NCBI GenBank assembly: GCA_965229625.1
Contig: CBDDJJ010000001.1
Location: 1,550,001 to 1,614,000, forward strand
DNA from: JANQIO01 sp965229625
GTDB lineage: Bacteria; Pseudomonadota; Gammaproteobacteria; Pseudomonadales; Halieaceae
Direction: 5' to 3'
Length of the DNA: 64,000 nt
Position numbers and translations under genes: made by a program. Below the pieces are notes generated by a model. The model was not told the DNA's origin. It saw only the letters and a program-made list of their open reading frames with translations, and made no database searches. Below are positions 51,807 to 60,454 of this stretch, piece after piece (positions within the stretch are counted from its first letter, which is position 1; each line of letters opens with the position of its first letter).

Positions 51807-52952
51807 GTGGAGCCCTTCGCATCCCTGTCGCGGGCACTGGATGGGGCGGAACTGGCGCGCCCCTGCCTGGTGATTGACGGCAATCGCCTGGAGGCCAACC
51901 TCCAGCGCCTCAAATCCCGCCGGTTGCCACAGGCCCTGCGCCTGGTGGTGAAGTCCCTGCCCAGCCTGCCCCTGCTGGACACCTGCATGGCGGCACTCAA
52001 CACCCGGCGGCTGATGAGTTTCCATGCGCCGTTCCTCGAGCATCTGCTGAATCGCTACACCGACGTCGACATACTGCTCGGCAAGCCACTGCCGGTGGTG
52101 GCTGTGCGCGCCCTCGTGGAGCGATTTCGCGAGTACCCGGAGCGCATCGAGCAGGTGCAGTGGCTGGTAGACAGCGAACAACGCCTGGCCCAGTACCGCG
52201 CCGTCGCCGAGGCGACCGGCCTGCCACTGCGCATTGCCGTGGAAATCAACGTCGGCCTGCAGCGTGGCGGCCTGCACCAGCCGGCGCAGCTGTCGACACT
52301 GCTGCGAGAGATCGACGCCACCCATCTGCTGCGCTTCAGCGGGCTGATGGGTTACGACGCCCACGCCGCCAGGGCACCGGGCGGGCCGGGCCGGGCACTG
52401 GCAGCCGCGAACCAGAAGTACCGCGAATTCCTGACCTGCTGCGACAGGGCGGAGGGCAGCCTGACACTGAACGGCGCCGGCAGCCCCACCCATACCCTGC
52501 ACGCCGAAGGTAGCCCCCTCAATGATCTCAGCCTGGGCTCGGTACTGCTGAAGCCGACGGATTTCGACCTGCCCCAGTTGGCTGACTACCAGCCTGCCTG
52601 CTGGATCGCCACGCCGGTACTCAAGCGCCAGCCCGGCGTTGCGGTGCCGTTCCTGTCGGCCTGGACGCGGCTGGTGTCGCGCCTTCCCGGGCGACGCCGC
52701 GACAGTATTTTTCTCTACGGGGGCCGTTGGATGGCGCAACCCGACTGGCCAGGCGGTATGCAGAATCACGCCTTGTACGGACTCAGCTCCAATCAGCAGC
52801 TGATGACCATCCCTGAGAACAGTGGCATTGGCGTCGACGACTGGGCATTTTTCCGGCCCACCCAGTCCGAGGCCGTGCTGCTGCAGTTTGGCGATTTGCA
52901 GATCGTGCGCGACGGCGTGCTGCAAGCGCAGTGGCCGGCGCTGCAGAACTGA
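51807..52952 (+). CDS. DSD1-like PLP protein (alanine racemase N-terminal fold)
   Basis: A 381 aa fold-type III PLP protein related to D-threonine aldolase, D-serine dehydratase and hydroxy-D-aspartate aldolase. The Schiff-base lysine is K49 in LRLVVKSLPSL; AVEINVGLQRGG near 146-157 is the family's barrel motif, and LNGAGSPTHTLH near 220-231 the phosphate-binding block. In characterised members a C-terminal His-x-Cys/Asp binds the metal; here that place seems to read RPTQSEAV, without those ligands. Coupled to the acylase gene by TGATG. Confidence 0.8.
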   Translation: MEPFASLSRALDGAELARPCLVIDGNRLEANLQRLKSRRLPQALRLVVKSLPSLPLLDTCMAALNTRRLMSFHAPFLEHLLNRYTDVDILLGKPLPVVAVRALVERFREYPERIEQVQWLVDSEQRLAQYRAVAEATGLPLRIAVEINVGLQRGGLHQPAQLSTLLREIDATHLLRFSGLMGYDAHAARAPGGPGRALAAANQKYREFLTCCDRAEGSLTLNGAGSPTHTLHAEGSPLNDLSLGSVLLKPTDFDLPQLADYQPACWIATPVLKRQPGVAVPFLSAWTRLVSRLPGRRRDSIFLYGGRWMAQPDWPGGMQNHALYGLSSNQQLMTIPENSGIGVDDWAFFRPTQSEAVLLQFGDLQIVRDGVLQAQWPALQN

Positions 52953-55330
52953 TGCTACACCCACTCCGGAATACCCTGATCACGGTGCTGCTGCTCGCCG
53001 CGATGCTGGCGGGGGCGGCCTGGTGGGGGCTCGGCGCATCACTTCCGAAAACACAGGGAAGCGTGGCACTGCCAGGCCTCAGCGCGCCGGTGAGTGTCAC
53101 CTACGACGCCTGGCAGCGCCCCTATGTCCGGGCCGACAGCCTGCCAGATGCCCTCGCCGCCGAGGGTTGGCTACACGCCAGCCACCGGCTCTGGCAAATG
53201 GAGCTCTATCGCCGCGCCGGCACTGGCCGCATGGCCGAGATGCTGGGGCCTGACTTGGTGCCCACCGATGAGCAACTCTGGCGCTTCGGTGTGCCGCAAC
53301 TGGCGGAGCGGCTGCAGGAGAACGCCAGCAGCGAGCTGCTGGCACTGGTGGACGCTTACCTGCAGGGTGTCAACGCCGGCATGGACGGGTTGCGCCTTCC
53401 GCCACCGGAATTCCTGCTGCTACGGCACAGCCCGACGCCCTGGACCCGCGATCACGTATTTGCCGTTGGCGCCCTGATGGCGTTCCAGTCTTCGAACAAT
53501 GCCCGCAAGGAGCTGCTGCGCCTCGCCCTGCACGGGACGCTGGGCGCAGGGCGGGCCGCGTTGTTCCTGGAAGATCTCAGCGACCTGCCGGGCTTTCCCT
53601 TCGTGCTACCCGCGCTGGAAGCGGCAGCAACAAATGCGGCGGCTGCTGTCCCGGGCGGGGGCTGGCAAGGCGCCCTCGCCGCCATGGACGCCATCGACCC
53701 GGCACAACAGCCCCTCATGCCCAGGCTCGGCTTCGGCAGCAACGGCTGGGTAGTCGCACCGGGCAAGAGCGCCAGCGGCCACGCCCTGTTTGCGTTTGAC
53801 TCCCACGACGCCCTGGGCCTGCCCAACCTGTTCTACGAGGTCCACCTGTTCTACGGCAGCGCGCGTCGCCTCAGCGGCTGGTCGGCACCGGGGCTGCCCG
53901 GCGTCATCAACGGCTTCAACGAGTCCATTGCCTGGGGCTTCACCAACATCGGCGACAGCCAGGACCTGTTCCTGGAGACGCCCGTGGAGGGCCGCCCCGG
54001 TGTATTCATGGAAGGTGATACCCCCTATGCAGCGCGGGTGGCAACCGTCACCCTGCCGGTAAAGGGCGCGCCGGACCACAGTTTCGAGATCATCCACACC
54101 CGCAACGGGCCGCTGATTCACAGCGACCCCCCGGTAGCGCTGCGCTGGACCGTGCAGGACATCGGTGAGCTGGGCCTGGATGGCTTGCTGGCCTTCAACC
54201 TGGCCACGGACTGGGACAGCTTCAATGCCGCGCTGGACCAGCATGCCGGCCCGGTGCTCAATGCCACCTATGCGGATCGCCTGGGCAATATCGGCTTTCG
54301 CACCGCAGGCCTGCTGCCCCAGCGGCCCCGGGGGGAAGGCCTGGTGCCGCTGCCGGCCAGGGCCGAGAACGACTGGCAGGGCCTGGTGCCAGCTGGCGAC
54401 ATGCCGCGCTCGCTGAACCCGGCCCGGGGTTTTATCGCCGCTGCCAATGCCCGGGTGAATCCACCTGGCCGCTACCCGCTGGTGTCGGCAGACAATGCCG
54501 CGCCCTACCGCATCGCACGCCTGCAGGCGGTACTCGGCGAGGACCGCCTGTTCTCGGCAGATGACATGCGGGACCTGCAGATGGACTGGTACGACGGCCA
54601 GGCCGCCAGGGTACTGCCCGGCATGCTCGAGGCGCTGGACGGCCGGGATGATCTGGCCGACGCGCGGGCACTCTTGTCTGCCTGGCTGACAGACCCGATT
54701 GCCAGCGCCGACAGTGCCGCGGCGCTGCTGTTTCAGGCCTGGTACCTGGAACTGGCCGACGCCCTGTTCCGCCCGGCACTGGGCGACGACCTGTACCGCC
54801 GGCTGCTGGGCGAAAGCTATATGGTCAGCTTTGCGCTGGATACCCTGCTGCTCACTGATCGACACCTGGACTGGTGGCCTGCACCCAGGGCGACCGTGCT
54901 GGCAACCAGCCTGGCCGTGACGCTGCAGAGACTGGAGACCTCACTCGGTCCGATGGCCAACTGGCGACTGGACACCCGCCAGCGGGTGGGGCTCAGGCAT
55001 GAATTGAGCAAGGCCGTGCCGGAACTCGCGCCGCTGCTGGAGGTAGCGCCCTCACCCTGGGGCGGCAGCCCGGCCGCGGTGGGCCGCGCCAACTACAGCT
55101 ACCGGCGGCCTTTCGAAGTCAGTCACGGCGCCACCGTGAGAACCGTGGGAGAGATGGCGCCGGTACCGTCATTTCGCGCCGTGATTCCGGGTGGCCAGTC
55201 CGGCCATCCGCTGAGCCCGCACTATGCCGACCAGTTCGAGCACTGGATGGCTGGCGAGCTGCTGCCGATCGCAGATGAAATGCCCGGCACGGGTAGCCGC
55301 CTCACCCTGCTCGCGCCCGCGGCCAACTAA
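52952..55330 (+). CDS. penicillin acylase-family amidase
   Basis: An Ntn-hydrolase precursor of 792 aa. One N-terminal hydrophobic helix (TLITVLLLAAMLAGAAWWGL) acts as signal or anchor. The alpha-chain region (about 45-250) carries WLHASHRLWQMELYRRAGTG. Autocleavage should occur before Ser263 (GFGSNGWVVAPGKSASG), making Ser the beta-chain N-terminal nucleophile. The beta chain has NGFNESIAWGFTN. The family cuts amide bonds of penicillins, acyl-homoserine lactones or N-acyl amino acids in the periplasm. Translationally coupled to the DSD1-like gene. Confidence 0.92.
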   Translation: MLHPLRNTLITVLLLAAMLAGAAWWGLGASLPKTQGSVALPGLSAPVSVTYDAWQRPYVRADSLPDALAAEGWLHASHRLWQMELYRRAGTGRMAEMLGPDLVPTDEQLWRFGVPQLAERLQENASSELLALVDAYLQGVNAGMDGLRLPPPEFLLLRHSPTPWTRDHVFAVGALMAFQSSNNARKELLRLALHGTLGAGRAALFLEDLSDLPGFPFVLPALEAAATNAAAAVPGGGWQGALAAMDAIDPAQQPLMPRLGFGSNGWVVAPGKSASGHALFAFDSHDALGLPNLFYEVHLFYGSARRLSGWSAPGLPGVINGFNESIAWGFTNIGDSQDLFLETPVEGRPGVFMEGDTPYAARVATVTLPVKGAPDHSFEIIHTRNGPLIHSDPPVALRWTVQDIGELGLDGLLAFNLATDWDSFNAALDQHAGPVLNATYADRLGNIGFRTAGLLPQRPRGEGLVPLPARAENDWQGLVPAGDMPRSLNPARGFIAAANARVNPPGRYPLVSADNAAPYRIARLQAVLGEDRLFSADDMRDLQMDWYDGQAARVLPGMLEALDGRDDLADARALLSAWLTDPIASADSAAALLFQAWYLELADALFRPALGDDLYRRLLGESYMVSFALDTLLLTDRHLDWWPAPRATVLATSLAVTLQRLETSLGPMANWRLDTRQRVGLRHELSKAVPELAPLLEVAPSPWGGSPAAVGRANYSYRRPFEVSHGATVRTVGEMAPVPSFRAVIPGGQSGHPLSPHYADQFEHWMAGELLPIADEMPGTGSRLTLLAPAAN

Positions 55331-55791
55331 CCCAGCAGGATGGTGCCGTCGCGCTGGACCGTCAGCGCCTGGTCATTGTGGATGTGGGTAAACAGGTCTT
55401 CCCCAGGCACCTCAACAATGGGGATCGAGCGCTCATACCAGGTCTCGGCCAGCGCCACACCGGACACCAGCAGTGAATCCGCATCCTGCACCAGCAGCGC
55501 CGCCGGCCCCTTGCCCTCGGCCACCAGGTCCAGCAGCACCAGGCCGGTATGGGTGGAGCCAATGCAGGCGGGAAACACCAGTACCACACCGTCCAGGTAG
55601 ATCTTGTAGAGCTCGTGGTGAATATCCCACATCTGCGCCTTGCGACCCGGCAACAGGTTGGCGGGCTTGCACATGGCGGCGGTGAAGTTTACGGCCTGGC
55701 GCGTCACCAGGGCCGGGCCGCTGGCCTCCCCGGCGATGATCGGCCGCCCCTTCAGCCGGTTTACCTGCTGCTTGCCGACTTCAGTCATCAC
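55327..55791 (-). CDS. aconitase X swivel-domain subunit (DUF126)
   Basis: The small subunit, 154 aa, of a two-part AcnX dehydratase. The beta-rich swivel domain has GRPIIAGEASGPALVTRQAV near 15-34 and the conserved block FPACIGSTHTGLVLLDL near 74-90, which supplies a catalytic Ser/Thr-rich loop. The product works with the large subunit encoded just upstream, with which it overlaps (TGATG; the alternative GTG start is 3 bp earlier). Convergent with, and overlapping the stop of, the acylase gene. Confidence 0.9.
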   Translation of the reverse strand: MMTEVGKQQVNRLKGRPIIAGEASGPALVTRQAVNFTAAMCKPANLLPGRKAQMWDIHHELYKIYLDGVVLVFPACIGSTHTGLVLLDLVAEGKGPAALLVQDADSLLVSGVALAETWYERSIPIVEVPGEDLFTHIHNDQALTVQRDGTILLG

Positions 55792-56957
55792 AGGACTCCA
55801 CAGACCTTCAACACGTCGTCGAGGTCACCGTACTCGGTACCTTCGAGGTAATAATAGAGCTTGCCGGAATTGGTGAGCACCTGTTGCTTGCCGAGGCCGA
55901 TACGTACCGACATCGCCGCCAACGGGCAGTGTTCATGCACCTCGACGCCGGCTTTCAGTACCTGCTCAAACAGGGGCGTCTGCTCGAACTCGCGCAGGGC
56001 ACTGGGCATCAGGTGGAACAGTACCCGGCGCTTGACCCGTTTGCCGACGAAATGGCGGCCTATTTCCTCGGCCTCCTGCAGGGTCATCTGCGGGCAGCCA
56101 AAGGCCACAATCTTCGAGTCGGACTGCACGTCACCGCTGGCGCGAACCCCGGTCAGGTCGTCCTGGGTGAGGGTAATGGTTTTCTCCGGCTCCCTGCCCA
56201 GGAACGCGGCCTCCTCATCCGGCGCTTCCGGCGTCAGGCCAATCACGTGGAACAGGCTGACGCCACCGCTGGCGGCCATGGCCGCCCCCATGTTCTTGAG
56301 TTCCGCGACGCTGAACGGGTAGTAGTCCAGCACCGGCGAGCGGTCGACGCAGTGGCGGCCCAGCAGGAATCCCAGGGCCTGGGCATCCATGACATCCGCC
56401 TCCAGCTTTACCCGAATCTGGCCGGCGCGATTCTCGTCCAGCAGCAGCCCGAACTCCGGGGTCAGACCGGTAATGGCCTGGCAGATATCCACCATGATGG
56501 AATTGCGATTGCTGCGGGCACCGATCACCGAGTTGGCGTAAATCACCGCAGAGGACTCAGCCCAACCGAGAATATCGCCAAATTCCGGGCGATTGACGTC
56601 CAGGTAGCTGACACAGGAGTAATTGGGCGTGACACCCAGGGCCTCGAGATTGTCCTCATGCCGGCGCTGGCCCTTGAGCACCAGCCGGTTCTGCAAGCTG
56701 AAGTCGTAGCCCGGCCGTGGATTCAGCGTGGTCTTGACCTTGACCCGCAGGCCTGCCGCCACCAGCCGTTCAACGATTTCATAGTAGGCCTTGAACGAGG
56801 AAATGCGGAAGCTGCCCGTCAGGTGAGCGCTCTTGATCGGCACCAGGCGTGGCGCGTTGAAGGCACTGCCATAACGCACCAGGGTATCCATGCACTGGGC
56901 CATTTCAGGGCCCTCGGCCCCATCCAGCAGCGCCTGCTGGTCTTCGGTGAGCTGCAT
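55788..56957 (-). CDS. aconitase X catalytic subunit (DUF521)
   Basis: The large subunit, 389 aa, of aconitase X. Starts at the ATG at 56957 after GAGGAGG. It shows the DUF521 features: PIKSAHLTGS near 38-47, a cluster-binding type Cys in NYSCVSYLD near 113-121, SVIGARSNRNSIMVDICQAI near 140-159, GCPQMTLQEAE near 288-298 and HCPLAAMS near 345-352. Known AcnX enzymes dehydrate cis-3-hydroxy-L-proline in bacteria or mevalonate 5-phosphate in archaea; bacterial split forms are little known. A perfect ATTGTACA palindrome lies 22 bp upstream. Confidence 0.9.
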   Translation of the reverse strand: MQLTEDQQALLDGAEGPEMAQCMDTLVRYGSAFNAPRLVPIKSAHLTGSFRISSFKAYYEIVERLVAAGLRVKVKTTLNPRPGYDFSLQNRLVLKGQRRHEDNLEALGVTPNYSCVSYLDVNRPEFGDILGWAESSAVIYANSVIGARSNRNSIMVDICQAITGLTPEFGLLLDENRAGQIRVKLEADVMDAQALGFLLGRHCVDRSPVLDYYPFSVAELKNMGAAMAASGGVSLFHVIGLTPEAPDEEAAFLGREPEKTITLTQDDLTGVRASGDVQSDSKIVAFGCPQMTLQEAEEIGRHFVGKRVKRRVLFHLMPSALREFEQTPLFEQVLKAGVEVHEHCPLAAMSVRIGLGKQQVLTNSGKLYYYLEGTEYGDLDDVLKVCGVL

Positions 56958-56978
56958 ATCACCCTCCTCGCCAAAGCT

Positions 56979-57000
56979 TAATTGTACATATGTACAATTA
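56979..57000 (-). promoter_or_regulatory. perfect TetR-type operator upstream of acnX
   Basis: A 22 bp perfect palindrome with core ATTGTACATATGTACAAT (56981-56998), same half-sites as the site at 51062-51079, which faces the TetR gene 6 kb away. Confidence 0.88.
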
Positions 57001-57438
57001 TTGGGCAAGGATCGGGCTTGATACCGGCAAGCCGCGCAAAGCACAATCGACCAGTGTGCTAGCCATCGCTAGCGAGTCTGCCAAGGCATTGAAAATTATT
57101 GCTTTTTCGCCTGGTCGGGCCTGTTTATGAGATCAAAATCTCACAAATGTGAAATTATTATTACGAAACCGTGAATTTTCTTGCGACCTGACAGTTCGCG
57201 GGGTTATAGTCCGGCCCAAGTCCTGTTATACGGCCGCTTGCAACACTATCGTCATCTGTTCGTAATAATTGACTGACTGATGGGCGAATACAGCAACAAT
57301 AAATGATGCGCGATGCATCGCATAAACACTGCTGGACCTGGAACAAGCCGCCGCCACCATCATAAATCGCAGGCAACGGGACCGCGCCGAACAGCGGTAA
57401 CCCCTGTACTCGTTGTGATAACGAATTGGGAGATCATC
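57001..57438. other. AT-rich non-coding region
   Basis: No gene found. It must hold the promoters for acnX (minus) and for the small exported gene at 57439 (plus). Palindromes seen are TCACA-AA-TGTGA (57141-57152) and GCGATGCATCGC (57310-57321). The stretch 57060-57310 is markedly AT-rich for this genome. Confidence 0.6.
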
Positions 57439-57774
57439 ATGAAAAAGACCAGCCTGGTCCTTGCGGCCATTCTTACTACACCCCTGCTCGCCCTGCCCGT
57501 TAGCGCCACGGCGGAAACTGTCCGTGACTGCGTTGTGGAAGGCACTGTAAAGCGTCAGAAAGGCGACAGTGACAAAGTATATGTAGCGTTCCACTCGGCC
57601 AAACCTGCCGAAAAAGGGGCATCCTGCCGGATGAACCGCCGGGAGAAGTTCCAGTTCAAGGCACCCAATGCCGCGGAACTGCAGCAAGCAGAGCCCGGCA
57701 CCAAAGTGCGGTATCGCTATACGGAAGACTCGGAAAAGGGCGCCACCTGGAAGCGGGAGAACATCTCCAGCTAA
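57439..57774 (+). CDS. small exported protein of unknown function
   Basis: A 111 aa protein with a signal peptide (MKKTSLVLAAILTTPLLALP, cut near SATA-ET, about residue 26). The mature part of about 85 aa is basic and strand-rich, with two Cys residues (VRDCVVEG and GASCRMN) that could form a disulphide, and ends in WKRENISS. I recognise no family. The ATG at 57439 fits the signal peptide. Single gene, convergent with the peptidase gene. Confidence 0.8.
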   Translation: MKKTSLVLAAILTTPLLALPVSATAETVRDCVVEGTVKRQKGDSDKVYVAFHSAKPAEKGASCRMNRREKFQFKAPNAAELQQAEPGTKVRYRYTEDSEKGATWKRENISS

Positions 57775-57809
57775 ACCGGCGACAGGCTTTCCAGCGCGAA
57801 AGCCCTTCC

Positions 57810-58751
57810 CTACGGTCGTCCGCCAGCTGGCTGCTGGCGGGCGATTGACCCACGCACAGCCGCCAGTGGGTGGGTGTTGCGCAGGCTGACCGCACCGCCC
57901 TTCAGCTCAATGCCCAGCTCCGCAAACTGCTCCTCAAAAGGCGGCAGGGCGCGGCTCGCTGCCACCTGGTCGAACAGGGGCACAAATAGCAACTGCCCGG
58001 TGACGCGATCCAGTTCCACGGCAATTTCCCGTGCTGACATGGCGCCGTCAGCGCAGCAGGCATTGAGCCCCGCCAACGCAGTGTCCAGGCTTTGGCGACC
58101 GTTGCTGCGGCGCCGCAGTTCGGTATCCGCGCGGAAGAAATACCAGGCACCACTCCAGTAGACACGCATGTAGCTGCGGTTCTCACGCATCGCCGGGCTC
58201 AGTTCCGCCAGGCTCAGGTCCGGGCGCCGGTTGGTGCGGCCGCGAATAAAGCCGTCGTGTAGTCGCTGCCACATCTCTCGTTCATCGAATACGCCGTGGC
58301 GCGCCTGCAGCAGGTTCTGGTAGTAGCTGGCCAGGCCTTCGCTGAACCACATATCTCCCCAACCCCGATAGGGAATCAGCAGGTGGGCAAATTCGTGGTA
58401 GGCAGTCCAGTTGTTCCTGAGACGCTCGCGGCTGGCATCGGGGTCGATGTAAAAGCTGACCACATCCGGGTCACCACGGTTCACCTGCGCCCAGGGCACC
58501 GGGTCACTGCCGTAACCGGTATATGGAACAATTCGCACACGCCAGCGATCGCGGGGCCAGCGCCCGTGCACAGCGGCCAGGGCATCAGCGGTGTCCTGGA
58601 TCCAGCCCACCACGTCGTCGCGCCGGGACGCGGGCAGCCGCTCACTGAGCTCGATCTCGAGCTGCTGTTCGCCGCGTTCGTAATAGACGCGCTCCGCCAT
58701 CAGCGGTGGTGCAAAACACATCAGCAGCAACAGCAGGTGTCGGTAACGCAT
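57810..58751 (-). CDS. exported gluzincin-like metallopeptidase
   Basis: A 313 aa zinc peptidase-like protein of the peptidase MA-type group. Signal peptide MRYRHLLLLLMCFAPPLMAE. The zinc motif YHEFAHLL (HEFAH 119-123) and the third ligand in MWFSEGLASYY (Glu138) give the HExxH plus Glu arrangement. I used the ATG at 58751, which puts the signal peptide first; an ATG at 58817 overlaps the stop of the upstream gene (ATGA) and would add 22 residues before the signal. Substrate unknown; active in the periplasm. Confidence 0.82.
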   Translation of the reverse strand: MRYRHLLLLLMCFAPPLMAERVYYERGEQQLEIELSERLPASRRDDVVGWIQDTADALAAVHGRWPRDRWRVRIVPYTGYGSDPVPWAQVNRGDPDVVSFYIDPDASRERLRNNWTAYHEFAHLLIPYRGWGDMWFSEGLASYYQNLLQARHGVFDEREMWQRLHDGFIRGRTNRRPDLSLAELSPAMRENRSYMRVYWSGAWYFFRADTELRRRSNGRQSLDTALAGLNACCADGAMSAREIAVELDRVTGQLLFVPLFDQVAASRALPPFEEQFAELGIELKGGAVSLRNTHPLAAVRGSIARQQPAGGRP

Positions 58752-58813
58752 ACCGGTTCGACCCGTGTGCTCGCCGCAAGTTCGCCACTTCCTCTCTGTC
58801 AGTCGTTGCGCAG

Positions 58814-59242
58814 TCATCGATTCAAGCCCATCGCCAGCAGGCCATGGGCGGGGAGCACGGCCAGTACCAGGCGCGTACGAAAGCTGAGGTACCAGCCGCG
58901 CGGGTCGCCCTGTGCGCGTTCATACAGCAACAGCAGCACCTGGCCGAGGGCGAGCAACAGGCAGGCGGCCAACGCTGACCCTGACAAACCGGCGCCCGCG
59001 GCAAACAGAGCAACCAGGTTGCTGATCACCAGGCGCTGGTATTTCTCGGGAGCCTGCACGGTGACTGCATAACCCCAGAGGGTGCCGCCCAGGAAGGCCA
59101 GGATCACCGTGCCGTAAACCACAAACACCGTGCTGGCCAGTTCCGGCCGGGGGCTATCGGGCCAGCACACCCACAGGGCCGTCGCATAGAACGGCAACAG
59201 GCCGCTATAGCCAAGCACAAACATCACGGTTCTGGTCTGCAT
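58814..59242 (-). CDS. DUF3429-like membrane protein
   Basis: A 142 aa integral membrane protein with about five helices (roughly 5-27, 36-58, 70-86, 88-105 and 122-139). The opening LGYSGLLPFYATALWVCW, and AFLGGTLWGYAV near 49-60, match the DUF3429 family. Function unknown. Its stop overlaps an ATG (58817) upstream of the peptidase signal peptide, so the two genes probably form an operon. The gene diverges from the DUF3080-like lipoprotein gene. Confidence 0.85.
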   Translation of the reverse strand: MQTRTVMFVLGYSGLLPFYATALWVCWPDSPRPELASTVFVVYGTVILAFLGGTLWGYAVTVQAPEKYQRLVISNLVALFAAGAGLSGSALAACLLLALGQVLLLLYERAQGDPRGWYLSFRTRLVLAVLPAHGLLAMGLNR

Positions 59243-59357
59243 GAAGCTCCCTGCATTTAACCGGGGCAGACACCTGCACCTGAACTGGGCGGGTCGTCAC
59301 TCCGTATGCGCTACTAGTTACGACAGGCCACAGGCCACGGATTGCGAAAGGAGGGGT

Positions 59358-60413
59358 GTGAACAGGCGGCGTTCAGGTAGGATGTTGCGCTGGCCGGCAT
59401 GGCTGCTGGCCGGCATGCTCTGTGGCTGCAGCGCAGGATCGGACCTGCCCCTGGATAACTACCTGACCAGGCTCGGGCGCAGCCTGGATCGCGATATCGA
59501 GCCCCTGACCGACCGCCTGCCGCCACTGCCGAGAGCCAGGGAACTGCACCTGGACCTGGTGTCCGGCTCTATCGATCTGCTGGACCTGCTGGCCATGCGA
59601 GGCTGCGAGCTCAACGTCACCATCGGCAAATCCAACAGCAGCCTGGGGAAACTGGCCACGGACTCCCAGCGCCTGCTGCTGGAACTGGAATTCCTCGCAT
59701 TGGCGCCGGCCTGCATCGAATCGCTGGATGCCAATGAGGATGCAGGGCTGATTGCCACATTGAGCGCGGCCATTGACAAAAAACGCACCCAGCTGCCGGC
59801 AAGAATCTGGAACGCCACCCTGGGCGGACCCGAATTCCGCGACTTCTGGAAAAGCCCCGGGCGGCTGGGCGACTACCCGGCCGCGACCGGGGGCGACGTG
59901 CCGGTTGCCCTGGCACGCCTGTCGATGCTGGTGTCCGCCTGGCTGGCCGGCGACTACCGCGCTGGCGGCGAGGAGCTTGAGCCACTGCTGGACGAAGTGC
60001 GGCGCGGCGACGGCGGTGCCCTGCTGGCATCGCTGGCCCGACAGCGGGCAGGCCTTGCGGCGGCCGCGCCGGCGCTGCAGGAACGCCTGGAACCCGCCCC
60101 CATCTGCTTCAGCAACAGCCCCAGCCCGGAGGGTCGGATAGTGGACAACGTGATCCGGAAATTCTTTATCGGGGAAGTCCAACCCTGGTCGGTGCAGGTC
60201 GCCCGGCGACGGGGTGACCTCATGCCGCCAGTGCTATCCCTGGAGACCAGCCTCGCTGACGTAATCCCCACTGCCTACCGCCAGTGGCTGCAGGTCCGGG
60301 ACCCGCTGCTAGACAGCGCCGTGGCCGCCCCGCGCGAGCACGCCCGGCACCTGGCGACCCTGCTGGAAAGCTGCGGCCTGCGCCCCGGCGCCGGGTCTGC
60401 CAAACCCGGCTGA
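59358..60413 (+). CDS. DUF3080-like lipoprotein
   Basis: A 351 aa protein from a GTG at 59358, preceded by AAAGGAGGGG. N-terminus NRRRSGRMLRWPAWLLAGML leads to the lipobox LCGC (Cys near residue 24). The body is helical, with MRGCELNVTIGKSNSSLGKL near 91-110 and IRKFFIGEVQPW near 266-277, as in the DUF3080 family. Function unknown; expected at the inner face of the outer membrane. The ATG at 59241 belongs to a frame without a signal at its start and overlaps the divergent gene. Confidence 0.82.
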   Translation: MNRRRSGRMLRWPAWLLAGMLCGCSAGSDLPLDNYLTRLGRSLDRDIEPLTDRLPPLPRARELHLDLVSGSIDLLDLLAMRGCELNVTIGKSNSSLGKLATDSQRLLLELEFLALAPACIESLDANEDAGLIATLSAAIDKKRTQLPARIWNATLGGPEFRDFWKSPGRLGDYPAATGGDVPVALARLSMLVSAWLAGDYRAGGEELEPLLDEVRRGDGGALLASLARQRAGLAAAAPALQERLEPAPICFSNSPSPEGRIVDNVIRKFFIGEVQPWSVQVARRRGDLMPPVLSLETSLADVIPTAYRQWLQVRDPLLDSAVAAPREHARHLATLLESCGLRPGAGSAKPG

Positions 60414-60454
60414 AGGGGTTACACTGCGGCCACAGCCTCAGCGGGAGCCACTAG

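Noticed and set aside
51624..54865. Two long minus-strand frames
   Set aside because: Antisense shadows of the DSD1-like and acylase genes; His/Gln/Arg-rich products typical of mirrored high-GC coding.
57141..57152. CRP-like site TCACA-AA-TGTGA
   Set aside because: The half-sites are in the wrong order and spacing for CRP (TGTGA-N6-TCACA), so it is noted only as a palindrome.
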